A stretch of DNA of 18,922 nucleotides from Acidobacteriota bacterium (GTDB taxonomy: Bacteria > Acidobacteriota > Terriglobia > Terriglobales > Acidobacteriaceae): the NCBI GenBank assembly GCA_021779695.1, contig JAJYAE010000043.1:1-18922 (forward strand). The letters are read 5' to 3'. The notes beneath the pieces are model-generated. The model saw nothing but the letters and a program-made list of their open reading frames with translations, did no database searches and was not told where the DNA came from. Below are positions 1 through 6,868 of this stretch, piece after piece (position 1 is the stretch's first letter; every line of letters begins with the position of its first letter). Both the position numbers and the translations under genes were made by a program.

Positions 1-1294
1 CCACATGTTTTGCGAACGGACAAGGCTTGCCGTTCAAGTGATCTTCAAATTCCTTCCGGAACTTCTTAACGAAGCCCAGCGTGGGCATCGCGGCTGCATC
101 GCCGAGTGGACAGAAGGTACGGCCCAACATGTTTTCCGCCAGATATTGAATGTTGTCAATGTCTTTGGCAGAACCGAACCCGGCATGGAAGCGAGTCAGT
201 GATTTTTTGATCCAGTCGGTGCCTTCACGACATGGGATGCACCACCCGCAACTCTCATGCTGATAGAAGCTGATCGTGCGCAATGCGAACTCGACGATGC
301 AGGTCTGGTCATCAATCACGACGACCCCGCCAGAGCCAAGCATGGAGCCGGCCTTTCCTACCTGATCGAAGTCCATTCCAAGATTCTCAATCTCTTCAGG
401 AAGAAGCACGGGAGTGGAGGATCCGCCGGGTACGACGGCCTTGAGCTTGCGGCCGTTGCGGACGCCACCCGCCACATCATAGATGATTTTCTTGAGGTTG
501 TAGCCCATCGGCAACTCGTAGACGCCGGGGCGCTCCACGTGGCCGCTGACGCCGAAGAGGCGCGTACCGCCATTCCGCGGGGAGCCGACTGCCGCATAGG
601 CCTCTCCGCCCATGGCAATCACATGCGGCACAGTGGCGATCGTTTCAGCGTTGTTGATGACTGTAGGGCCGCCGTACAGGCCGACAACGGCAGGAAAGGG
701 AGGCTTGATGCGAGGCACGCCGCGCTTGCCTTCGAGCGACTCCATCAAGGCAGATTCCTCACCTACTTCATACGCACCCGCACCGCTCTGCGTGATGATC
801 TGAAATTCCGTGTCAGAGCCGAAGATGTTTTTGCCGAGGAAGCCTTTTGCGTAGGCGTCCGCGACGGCCTTTTCCATAATTTCGAGCAGGTAGCGATACT
901 CGCCGCGAAGATAGATGAAGCCGAGCTTCGAGCCGATTGCGAGGCCGGCGATGATGGTGCCTTCGATGACCGAATGCGGATCATGCAGGAAGATCAGATG
1001 GTCTTTGCAGGTGCCGGGTTCGCTCTCGTCACCGTTCACGAGAACATATTTCGGCTTCGCACTCTGCTTGGGAACGAAAGACCACTTCATGCCGGTCGGG
1101 AACCCTGCGCCACCGCGACCGCGAAGGTTGGAGGTCTTCATCTCATTGATGATCCAGTCTGCCCCCTGCGCTAGGCACTTTTTCGCGGACTCGTAGCCTC
1201 CAAGCTCGATATAGCGGTCGATGTTCGCCGCACCCTGGCCGAAACGCTTGGTCACGATTTTGACTTCATCGGGGTGTGAAACCAGTCTAGGCAT
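1..1294 (-). CDS. nuoF: NADH-quinone oxidoreductase subunit F (partial, 3' end outside window)
   Basis: NuoF is the NADH-oxidising subunit of respiratory complex I. It binds NADH and FMN and carries the N3 4Fe-4S cluster in the peripheral arm on the cytoplasmic side. Translating from the ATG at 1294 gives 431 residues before the window ends. The glycine-rich nucleotide-binding motif GRGGAGFPTGMKW is at about residues 59-71, and NGDESEPGTCKD, part of the FMN site, is at 87-98. The cluster ligands are in SCGWCIPCREG (Cys349, 352, 355) and in FCPLGDA (Cys395). The start codon overlaps the end of nuoE by 8 bases (ATGCCTAG), so translation is probably coupled. The visible length already matches full-length family members, so few residues should be missing. 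Subunit identity is clear from the motifs and from the neighbouring nuo genes. Confidence 0.96.
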   Translation of the reverse strand, partial: MPRLVSHPDEVKIVTKRFGQGAANIDRYIELGGYESAKKCLAQGADWIINEMKTSNLRGRGGAGFPTGMKWSFVPKQSAKPKYVLVNGDESEPGTCKDHLIFLHDPHSVIEGTIIAGLAIGSKLGFIYLRGEYRYLLEIMEKAVADAYAKGFLGKNIFGSDTEFQIITQSGAGAYEVGEESALMESLEGKRGVPRIKPPFPAVVGLYGGPTVINNAETIATVPHVIAMGGEAYAAVGSPRNGGTRLFGVSGHVERPGVYELPMGYNLKKIIYDVAGGVRNGRKLKAVVPGGSSTPVLLPEEIENLGMDFDQVGKAGSMLGSGGVVVIDDQTCIVEFALRTISFYQHESCGWCIPCREGTDWIKKSLTRFHAGFGSAKDIDNIQYLAENMLGRTFCPLGDAAAMPTLGFVKKFRKEFEDHLNGKPCPFAKHV

Positions 1295-1808
1295 GCTCGG
1301 CTTTTCCTTCCGACTTGGCTTGGGCACGGTACTGATCGAGGATGGCGGGAACGCCGTCCGGGGTCAGCTCGTCATGAAAGTCGTAGTTGACCTGAATGGC
1401 CGGCGCCCAGCAACAGGCTCCGATGCACTCCACCTCTTCAAGAGAGAACAGCGCATCGGGGGTGACACCTTTGTGGCCGATACCAAGCTCATCCTGAAAT
1501 CGATCGAAGATGTCGTATCCACCGCGCAGCATGCAACTGATATTGGTACAAACCTGCACATTGAACCTGCCGGCAGGCTTGAAGCGCAGCATGGAGTAGT
1601 ACGTCGCTACGTTGCGAACGTCAAGCTCAGTAATGCCGATGCGCGCGGCAACTTCAGTAATCACGGCATCAGAAAGGTAGCCGACCTCATCCTGCGCATA
1701 GAGCAACATGGGCACCAAGGCGGAGCGGCCGACGGGATACTTGGCAACGAGGGCATCAAAGCGGGCCGCCAGCTGCGGCGAAAAGATGCTCATGGTCTCT
1801 ACGCTCAT
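1287..1808 (-). CDS. nuoE: NADH-quinone oxidoreductase subunit E
   Basis: NuoE is the 24-kDa-type subunit of complex I that holds the N1a 2Fe-2S cluster next to NuoF. The predicted protein is 173 residues. The thioredoxin-like 2Fe-2S ligands are visible as Cys87-x4-Cys92 (in CTNISC) and Cys128-x3-Cys132 (in CIGACC). The N-terminal helical part includes the conserved VRNVATYYSMLRFKPAG stretch. I chose the ATG at 1808 because it forms an ATGA overlap with the stop of the upstream small gene and has GGGAG eight bases before it. An ATG at 1829 would add seven residues inside the upstream gene and looks less likely. It lies between an unknown small gene and nuoF in the nuo operon. Confidence 0.95.
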   Translation of the reverse strand: MSVETMSIFSPQLAARFDALVAKYPVGRSALVPMLLYAQDEVGYLSDAVITEVAARIGITELDVRNVATYYSMLRFKPAGRFNVQVCTNISCMLRGGYDIFDRFQDELGIGHKGVTPDALFSLEEVECIGACCWAPAIQVNYDFHDELTPDGVPAILDQYRAQAKSEGKAEHA

Positions 1809-2116
1809 TGCATCAACTCCCGTGCCCAAGATTCGGCAGCCATATCCAGTTCCTGCTCCCCCACCATCGACTTCAATCGTCCTGACTCAGTCAACTCAAG
1901 CACTCCACTATTTCTGTCTTCGCGCTTCCACCGGACCAAGGCCCCGTTCCGCTGCAAATCCAGCCAGCGATCAGCGTGGCGCACAGTGATCCGCTCCTCG
2001 CCCAATTCCACGGTCGACTGCCGGTCCCCATTTAAGCCATGCACCGCGGTGTAGCTGCGGAGCAGGGAAGCCAGTGATACCCACAACTCAACGAAGAGCT
2101 GCTCGTCCCCCGCCAC
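1805..2116 (-). CDS. Unknown small protein inserted between nuoD and nuoE
   Basis: A 103-residue protein that I do not recognise. The start is GTG at 2116, sharing one base with the TAG stop of nuoD. Its stop overlaps the nuoE start as ATGA, so it is wired into the operon by coupling at both ends. It has no cysteines, no predicted membrane segment and no signal peptide. The N-terminal third looks helical (LFVELWVSLASLLRSY). The middle looks like short beta strands rich in charged residues (GEERITVRHADRWLDLQ, then GALVRWKRED and GVLELTESGRL), and the end is an acidic helix ending SWARELMQ. Because it is soluble, acidic and placed between two peripheral-arm subunits, an accessory subunit or assembly factor for complex I is possible, but that is inference from position only. 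Confidence 0.8.
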   Translation of the reverse strand: MAGDEQLFVELWVSLASLLRSYTAVHGLNGDRQSTVELGEERITVRHADRWLDLQRNGALVRWKREDRNSGVLELTESGRLKSMVGEQELDMAAESWARELMQ

Positions 2117-3336
2117 TAGCGGTCAATCTCCCCCAGCACGATATCGATGGAACCAATGACGGCTACGACATCGGCCAGCATGCCGCCCACGCACATGGTT
2201 TCCAAAGCCTGCAGGGTGGTGAAGGATGGATACCGCATGTGGACTCGCCACGGTTTTGCGGTCCCATCCGAAACAACATAAAAGCCAATTTGCCCATGCC
2301 CGCATTCGATGCCCTGATAGACTTCGCCCGCCGGCACATTGAAACCCTCCGTCACAATCTTGAAGTGATGAATGAGGGCTTCCATCTGGGTCTTCATCTT
2401 CTCGCGGTCTGGCAGGACAACCTTGGGCGCATTGGCTTTCACGGCACCTTCGGGCAATCCATCCAGCGCCTGCTGGATAATCTTGATGCTTTCCCGCATC
2501 TCGTCAAGACGGACGAGATACCGCGCCCAGGTATCGCCGTCCGGAAGGACTGGCACCTTGAACTGGAACTTCTCGTAGCTCGAATAAGGCATGTCGCGGC
2601 GCAGGTCGATGTCCACACCGGAAGCGCGCAACGGTGGCCCTGTTACTCCGTACGCAATCGCATCCGCTGCAGACAAATAGCCGATACCCTTCAAGCGATT
2701 CTTGAAGATTGGATTGCCCGTCAGTAAGTTGGAATACTCATCGATCTTCTCCGGCAGCGTTTTGATAAAGGCCTGAACGCGGGGGAGAAAGTCGAGGGGC
2801 GGCTCCATGGCCAGCCCACCGACGCGGATGTAGCTGGTCATCATGCGCTGGCCGGCGACGGCCTCCAGAAGACGAAGGATTTCCTCGCGCTCCCGGAAGG
2901 TGTAAAGGAAAACGGTGAGCGCGCCAATGTCCATGGCATGCGTACCAAGCCAGATGAGGTGCGAGTTCAGACGGCTGAGCTCTGCCAGAAGAACACGGAG
3001 CCACTGGGCTTTATCGGGAATTTCCAGATCGAGCAGCTTTTCGACGGCCAGGCAATAGGCCAGATTGTTCGACAGGGGGTCAAGATAGTTGACACGATCC
3101 GTCAGCGGCACCACCTGCTGGTAAAACTTAGCCTCGCAGGTCTTTTCGATCCCCGTGTGCAAATATCCAATCTCGGGATAGAGGCGAACCACAATTTCGC
3201 CATCGATCTCGAGAACAAGCCGCAGCACGCCGTGGGTAGCCGGATGCTGCGGCCCCATGTTCAGGACCATGTGCTGGTCTTTTGCGCCTTCGGCAAGGGG
3301 AGCTTCGAGAATGGGCGTACCGGCACGATCGGTCAT
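2116..3336 (-). CDS. nuoD: NADH-quinone oxidoreductase subunit D
   Basis: NuoD is the 49-kDa-type subunit of complex I, related to the large subunit of NiFe hydrogenases, and forms the quinone pocket with NuoB. The 406-residue product has normal family length. Conserved stretches seen are GPQHPATHGVLRL near residue 28, which lies in the quinone-site region, then YLHTGIEK, DRVNYLDP, RLNSHLIWLGTHAMDIGA, and the C-terminal CGHGQIGFYVVSDG and PSFTTLQAL. The ATG at 3336 follows the nuoC stop directly (TAAATG). The hydrogenase-type metal-ligating cysteine pairs are absent, as expected for NuoD rather than a hydrogenase. It is a separate gene and not a NuoCD fusion. Confidence 0.97.
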   Translation of the reverse strand: MTDRAGTPILEAPLAEGAKDQHMVLNMGPQHPATHGVLRLVLEIDGEIVVRLYPEIGYLHTGIEKTCEAKFYQQVVPLTDRVNYLDPLSNNLAYCLAVEKLLDLEIPDKAQWLRVLLAELSRLNSHLIWLGTHAMDIGALTVFLYTFREREEILRLLEAVAGQRMMTSYIRVGGLAMEPPLDFLPRVQAFIKTLPEKIDEYSNLLTGNPIFKNRLKGIGYLSAADAIAYGVTGPPLRASGVDIDLRRDMPYSSYEKFQFKVPVLPDGDTWARYLVRLDEMRESIKIIQQALDGLPEGAVKANAPKVVLPDREKMKTQMEALIHHFKIVTEGFNVPAGEVYQGIECGHGQIGFYVVSDGTAKPWRVHMRYPSFTTLQALETMCVGGMLADVVAVIGSIDIVLGEIDR

Positions 3337-3843
3337 TTAGCGATACCCCTCCACCGGGTAGTCCTTGCGCAAGGGGTGTCCCTGCCAATCTTCAGGCATC
3401 ATGATGCGGCGCAGGTTTGGGTGCCCCTCAAAGCGAATCCCGAAGAGATCAAAGACCTCGCGCTCGTAGTAGTTTGCCGCGGGCCAGAGCGAGGTCATGG
3501 ACTCGACGGCAGGATCAGTCTCCTCCAGCAGCACGCGCAGCCGGATCCGCTCCAGAAGCTTATGCGAAAGAATGTGATAGCTGAGCTGGAAACGGGGTGA
3601 GGAAGGGAACCAATCGACCGCCGTCATGTCCTCAAAGAAGTTGTAGCCTGCGGCCCGAACTGCGGCTGCAGCTCCGAGAATCGCTTCCGGGGCAACGGTG
3701 AGAGTCAGTTCTCCGCGATCGAAGCGAGCATCGACAAACGCATCAGAATTCCAACTCTGGAGGGCCTGAACGGCTGGGTGATTCGGCATCGACTCGAGGA
3801 CTTCTTGCTTGCTGCAAAGCGTCTTTTTGCTTGACTCGCTCAT
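3337..3843 (-). CDS. nuoC: NADH-quinone oxidoreductase subunit C
   Basis: NuoC is the 30-kDa-type peripheral-arm subunit of complex I, which packs against NuoD. The 168-residue product ends with the family signature: YYEREVFDLFGIRFEGHPNL, then RRIMMPEDWQGHPLRKDYP. The ATG at 3843 was chosen because it lies two bases after the nuoA stop. The reading frame stays open further upstream, but that extension would run antisense-like through nuoA in another frame and has no family similarity. The residues before about 60 are variable, as usual. nuoB, normally between nuoA and nuoC, is not here. Confidence 0.95.
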   Translation of the reverse strand: MSESSKKTLCSKQEVLESMPNHPAVQALQSWNSDAFVDARFDRGELTLTVAPEAILGAAAAVRAAGYNFFEDMTAVDWFPSSPRFQLSYHILSHKLLERIRLRVLLEETDPAVESMTSLWPAANYYEREVFDLFGIRFEGHPNLRRIMMPEDWQGHPLRKDYPVEGYR

Positions 3844-3845
3844 CT

Positions 3846-4247
3846 CTACAGGTCCGCCTTGTCCTGGCTCCAATTCAGGATACCTTTGCGCACGATGTAG
3901 TAGAGCCCGACGGCTACGAAGCCGAGGTATACCACCATCTCCCAGAAGCCGAACATGCGCGATCCAGTAATCATGGGCAGCTTCCGGTAGATCACCGCCC
4001 AAGGCATCATGAAGACTGCTTCGACATCGAACAGGATAAACAGCATGGCAACCATGTAGAAGCGAACGCTAAATCGGGTGCGTGCATCCCCAACGGCTTC
4101 AATTCCACACTCGTATGCGGCAAGTTTGACCCTGGAGTTGCGGTGCCTGCCAATGAACCAGGAGGCCGTCACCATTCCCGCGCCCATGCCGAACGCGACA
4201 AGGATCTGGAGGAACAGAGGTAGATACTGCCAGTGGTAGCGAATCAT
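3846..4247 (-). CDS. nuoA: NADH-quinone oxidoreductase subunit A
   Basis: NuoA is a small membrane subunit of complex I at the junction of the membrane and peripheral arms. The 133-residue protein shows three hydrophobic segments (about residues 9-30, 64-85 and 98-118). The hallmark loop AYECGIEAVGDARTRFSVRF precedes the second segment, which carries the conserved acidic residues of ILFDVEAVFMMPWA. The ATG at 4247 is preceded by GGAG four bases away. It is the first gene of the operon, with a long untranslated upstream region that carries a CRP-type dyad. Confidence 0.96.
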   Translation of the reverse strand: MIRYHWQYLPLFLQILVAFGMGAGMVTASWFIGRHRNSRVKLAAYECGIEAVGDARTRFSVRFYMVAMLFILFDVEAVFMMPWAVIYRKLPMITGSRMFGFWEMVVYLGFVAVGLYYIVRKGILNWSQDKADL

Positions 4248-4475
4248 GGAACTCCGGTTCAGTTTGAGCTGCAGAAATCCGTGTTCAGAAGCAGCGGACC
4301 TGCACGAGGAAGCGCTGCAAGCCGCTAGTTTGAGATTAGGTTTTCAACCGCATCCCGTCAAGGAGTTGGCAAAGGGAAAGTCAGCTTACGCGCGTTAACG
4401 TGTGCGGTTGCATCTGCGAGCTGAAGATGCCGCCGCGCAGTACCTTTAAGACGCCGCTCGCGCTTCGCTTTCTGC

Positions 4476-4502
4476 TTTATACCGATGAAGACCCCTCAGC
4501 AA
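4476..4502 (-). promoter_or_regulatory. Candidate promoter for the nuo operon
   Basis: On the minus strand TATAAA (4481 down to 4476) fits a -10 element. TTGCTG (4502 down to 4497) is a weak -35 with a 15-base spacer. A start near 4469 would put the centre of the CRP-type dyad at about -42, the class II activator position in which the activator replaces a good -35. The placement is inferred from spacing alone. Confidence 0.4.
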
Positions 4503-4503
4503 T

Positions 4504-4519
4504 TGTGAGCGCGATCACA
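4504..4519. promoter_or_regulatory. CRP-type binding site, TGTGA-N6-TCACA
   Basis: The dyad TGTGAGCGCGATCACA has perfect half-sites of the CRP consensus, TGTGA and TCACA, separated by six bases, with AT-rich flanks (AAT before, TAA after). It lies between the divergently transcribed nuo operon and the small gene at 4631. Many bacteria outside the Proteobacteria use CRP/FNR-family regulators with this same half-site. Which regulator acts here, and on which side, cannot be read from the sequence. Confidence 0.6.
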
Positions 4520-4522
4520 TAA

Positions 4523-4565
4523 GTTCCATTTCAGAATACAAAACGGGATGGTTCCGTTTTAGAAC
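4523..4565. repeat. Tandem operator-like repeat GTTCC[A/G]TTT[C/T]AGAA
   Basis: Two direct copies, GTTCCATTTCAGAA (4523-4536) and GTTCCGTTTTAGAA (4551-4564), start 28 bases apart and differ at two positions. The second copy is also an inverted repeat, GTTC-N7-GAAC, and the first is nearly so (GTTC-N7-GAAT). In addition AAAACGG at 4540-4546 pairs with CCGTTTT at 4554-4560. Position upstream of the plus-strand gene at 4631 suggests a repressor operator for that gene, but no regulator is encoded next to it. Confidence 0.5.
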
Positions 4566-4630
4566 GCGGTATGTAGTCGGATTCAGGAAAGGCGTTGGAA
4601 GAACCGATGGGTGGAGGGAGGATACCATCC

Positions 4631-4933
4631 ATGGAGATTTCCGCAACACATCTACCTTGTACGACAGATCTTGAGGCGGAGTTGGCGGCTTCAGTCTCTG
4701 CCCGGAAGCGCCGACGCCGGATCAGTCCCCAAGCGGGCCGCGCGCTGGAGATTCTTGGGCATGCAATTGATTATCTGCTGGACGAATATCTGCGAGTCCC
4801 GGGAATGATTGACGGTCGCGATGGAGAGCTTCAGGCGGTCGAGCTCTTAATGGCGAAGAACCGCGAAGTCTATTTTGCCTGTCCGGTTGCTCCCAGCTTG
4901 CGCGAGCGGTTGAGGTCATTTTTCCGGCGCTGA
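4631..4933 (+). CDS. Unknown small cytoplasmic protein
   Basis: A 100-residue basic protein of unknown function. The ATG at 4631 was chosen because GGAGGGAGG lies about nine bases before it; an in-frame upstream ATG at 4607 has no such site. After a variable N-terminus comes a strongly basic patch (ARKRRRRISPQ). A predicted helix follows (AGRALEILGHAIDYLLDEY), then a short loop and a second helix ending in LLMAKNREVYFACP, and a basic C-terminus (RERLRSFFRR). I see no catalytic motif, signal peptide or membrane segment. Two cysteines, in LPC near residue 10 and in FACP, are too far apart to be an obvious metal site. The region upstream is dense in operator-like repeats, so its expression is probably tightly controlled. 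Confidence 0.75.
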   Translation: MEISATHLPCTTDLEAELAASVSARKRRRRISPQAGRALEILGHAIDYLLDEYLRVPGMIDGRDGELQAVELLMAKNREVYFACPVAPSLRERLRSFFRR

Positions 4934-4967
4934 CGGCAGGATTTTCGAGACACCGAGGAGGGACCCA

Positions 4968-5003
4968 ATGAAGAATCGGCAGAATGGTATTCTGTGCCGG
5001 TGA
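4968..5003 (+). CDS. Putative 11-residue leader peptide
   Basis: ATG at 4968 is preceded by a strong GAGGAGGG ribosome site at 4955-4962 and opens an 11-codon frame, MKNRQNGILCR. Its TGA stop (5001-5003) overlaps a GTG start at 5000 as GTGA. The following phosphoesterase has no good ribosome site of its own, so the leader probably delivers ribosomes to it by termination-reinitiation. The alternative is that the two were one frame, separated by a base change or a sequencing error. Confidence 0.45.
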   Translation: MKNRQNGILCR

Positions 5004-6046
5004 AGCAGCAAATTCTTCGAGTGTTTGGCCGCGTGCTGACGCTTTGGGTGATGATGCTGGCTGGGCGGCTGAGCTTCGGGCTCCAGGCAGATTTACAACC
5101 ACCCATGGCATCTCCGACCATGACGATGCCACAGTTTGTCTCCGGGGGTCCGATTCGCATTGTGGTTTACGGAGATAGCCGATTTACCGACCCTTCTGTG
5201 ACTGAGGGAACCAACCCGCGCGTGCGGCAATGGCTGGCGCAAAGAATCGCTCTGGAGCATCCGAATGTCTTGATGCTGACGGGGGATACACCATATACGG
5301 GCGCAAAAGAGGCCGACTGGGAGGTCTTCCAAAGGGAGACAGCCGTGTGGCGAGACGATCACATCCTGGTTCTGCCGACCATTGGAAATCACGAGATCTA
5401 CGGCGGTTACAAGGCGGGCATCGTCAATTACCTAAAGAATTTTCCTGACGTTGAAGGGTACAGGCACTACTCGGCCTTGCTGGGCAGCGTGGAGGTGATC
5501 GCGCTGGATTGCACTGTGGGAGGAGATGCGAGCAGCGACCAGGCAGAGTGGTTTGCCGCGCAGCTTGATCATTTGCCTGACCAGGTGCGTTTCCTGATGA
5601 TTCTGTACCACATTCCCTGGGTGGCTGATCGGCAATCCCAGATCTTCATCAATCTGCCTTCAAAAGATGCCCTGGTGCTTCGCAACATCCTCGAAGCGCA
5701 TCTGCCAAAACTTCATGCGCGAGTCATGGTGTTCAGCGGACACATCCACAATTACGAAAGGTTCGAGCGCCGCGGCGTGGAATATGTGGTGACCGGAGGA
5801 GGCGGCGCGCAACCCTATCCTCTCTTGTTCCGTGGACGGGGCGATCTATACAGGGATCCAGGATTCCCTGTATATCACTATTTGACTCTGGACGTGACGG
5901 ACAACCAAATGCACGCAGTGATGTGGAAAATTGCCAATCCGGATGCGTCCATTTTGACGGTCGAGGCAAAGGATGAGTTTACTTTGACGGCACCCAAGAA
6001 AAGGCCATCACGGCCGAAGGCGCCTCATTCACAAAGAACTCAATAG
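5000..6046 (+). CDS. Secreted calcineurin-like metallophosphoesterase, purple acid phosphatase-like
   Basis: A 348-residue hydrolase of the calcineurin-like phosphoesterase superfamily, which uses two metal ions to cleave phosphate esters. The metal-ligand blocks appear in order: GDSR (58-61), GDTPY (95-99), GNHE (129-132), YHIPW (203-207) and GHIH (247-250). The GDxxY, GNHE and GHxH pattern resembles purple acid phosphatases. The N-terminus looks like a signal peptide: a basic start (KQQILRVFGR), a hydrophobic core (LTLWVMMLAG) and a possible cut after GLQA, so the enzyme should act in the periplasm or outside. GTG at 5000 is preferred because of the GTGA overlap with the leader; GTG at 4994 would add two residues. 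The C-terminal tail is basic and proline-rich. Substrate cannot be predicted. Confidence 0.85.
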   Translation: MKQQILRVFGRVLTLWVMMLAGRLSFGLQADLQPPMASPTMTMPQFVSGGPIRIVVYGDSRFTDPSVTEGTNPRVRQWLAQRIALEHPNVLMLTGDTPYTGAKEADWEVFQRETAVWRDDHILVLPTIGNHEIYGGYKAGIVNYLKNFPDVEGYRHYSALLGSVEVIALDCTVGGDASSDQAEWFAAQLDHLPDQVRFLMILYHIPWVADRQSQIFINLPSKDALVLRNILEAHLPKLHARVMVFSGHIHNYERFERRGVEYVVTGGGGAQPYPLLFRGRGDLYRDPGFPVYHYLTLDVTDNQMHAVMWKIANPDASILTVEAKDEFTLTAPKKRPSRPKAPHSQRTQ

Positions 6047-6064
6047 CGTCCTGCTGTGACAGTT

Positions 6065-6104
6065 GTTCTTGAAGAACGGGTTCTGCTGCAAAGCAAGGCA
6101 GAGT
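6065..6104. repeat. Short inverted repeats between convergent genes
   Basis: The 57-base gap between the phosphoesterase and the convergent oxidase gene contains GTTCTT-G-AAGAAC (6065-6077). It also has an overlapping AGAAC-GG-GTTCT (6073-6084) and TCTGC/GCAGA arms (6083-6087 and 6099-6103). These could form alternative hairpins that end both transcripts, but no long T tract follows on either strand. Confidence 0.25.
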
Positions 6105-6868
6105 TACTGACCGACCGCAAGGACACCGAAGAGCACCAGCCAAGCGATTCCCATCGCATGCCAATACCACGCCGAAGCATCCACGGCGATCTGGCGCAGC
6201 TCAACGCGGCGCAGAAAGCCGGATGAGACGATGCAAGCAATGAGCGCGACAAGTCCAATGAAAAGGTGCGCGGCGTGCAAACCGGTGATGAGGTAAAAGA
6301 AGTAACTGGCGGGTGTCGACGAGCGATCAAAGGCGAATCCCTGCGCAGTCAACTGCCTCCATGCGGTCCATTGACCCGCGAGAAAGAGTCCGCCAAGTGC
6401 GAGGGTTGCGGCAATCCACGGAAGGGTTTTTTGCAGGGCGGGATGACCAAGCCCCAGCCACTCCTCCAGTACATCCACCTCGCGAAAAATGTTCCGGCGC
6501 GCGAACTCCATCGTGAGACTGCTGATGAGCAGAAGTGCCGTATTGAGGTACAGGATGGGCGGGAGGACGACCGGGTGCCAGTCGCCGATCTGTTCGTGGG
6601 TACGCGGGTCCATGTGCATGCCGGCCTGGCGAGCAAAGAAGAGAACGACGAGCATGACGAAGAACATCATGTCGCCTGCCAGGCCAAAGAAGACAAAAAA
6701 TCGAATGCGGTGAAGCAACTCGCGGGGGCCGCGCCGCTCATTCCTCCAGTTGTCATCTCCGCCTCCACCTCCGCCGCCGGTGGGACGCCTGTCCAAAGGC
6801 GGCTTTCCGCCGATTCCGGGTTCTTTCCGTTCTGTCTCTGCCGGAGAGTGGGTGAAGGTCGCGGGCAT
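6104..6868 (-). CDS. Cytochrome c oxidase subunit III family protein
   Basis: A 254-residue integral membrane protein of the heme-copper oxidase subunit III family, a non-catalytic subunit that stabilises the oxidase core. After a hydrophilic N-terminal stretch of about 55 residues containing seven glycines in a row (PTGGGGGGGDDN), five hydrophobic segments follow. Family features include the TMEFARR segment with its membrane glutamate, YFFYLITGLHAAHLFIGL, and the C-terminal ASAWYWHAMGIAWLVLFGVL. The ATG at 6868 has GAGAGG five bases upstream. The genes for subunits I and II are not adjacent; it stands alone between pdxT and a convergent phosphatase gene. Whether it belongs to an aa3-type or cbb3-like alternative complex cannot be decided here. 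Confidence 0.88.
   Translation of the reverse strand: MPATFTHSPAETERKEPGIGGKPPLDRRPTGGGGGGGDDNWRNERRGPRELLHRIRFFVFFGLAGDMMFFVMLVVLFFARQAGMHMDPRTHEQIGDWHPVVLPPILYLNTALLLISSLTMEFARRNIFREVDVLEEWLGLGHPALQKTLPWIAATLALGGLFLAGQWTAWRQLTAQGFAFDRSSTPASYFFYLITGLHAAHLFIGLVALIACIVSSGFLRRVELRQIAVDASAWYWHAMGIAWLVLFGVLAVGQ

Larger units (their letters stand above)
4248..4630. other. Divergent intergenic region between nuoA and an unknown gene
   Basis: I see no convincing gene here. The part nearest nuoA (4248-4475) would be a leader of roughly 220 bases if the promoter candidate listed separately is right. It contains an 8-base palindrome CGTTAACG at 4393-4400 that extends outward only with wobble pairs. 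The part nearest the plus-strand gene holds a CRP-type dyad at 4504-4519 and a tandem operator-like repeat at 4523-4565. No rho-independent terminator or known riboswitch fold was recognised. Confidence 0.6.

Noticed and set aside
257..1174. 305-codon plus-strand open frame
   Set aside because: Lies fully antisense to nuoF, whose iron-sulfur and FMN motifs are intact on the minus strand; a shadow frame of GC-rich DNA.
1221..2054. 277-codon plus-strand open frame
   Set aside because: Antisense to nuoE and the small gene before it; no recognisable protein features.
2938..3600. 220-codon plus-strand open frame across the nuoC-nuoD junction
   Set aside because: Antisense to two conserved complex I genes.
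3844..4002. N-terminal extension of nuoC by 53 codons
   Set aside because: The frame is open but runs inside nuoA in another frame; the ATG at 3843, two bases after the nuoA stop, is the operon-consistent start.
4503..4520. lac-operator-like reading of the dyad at 4504-4519
   Set aside because: The left half resembles a lac operator, but the right half and the six-base spacing fit the CRP consensus better, and no LacI-type gene is adjacent.
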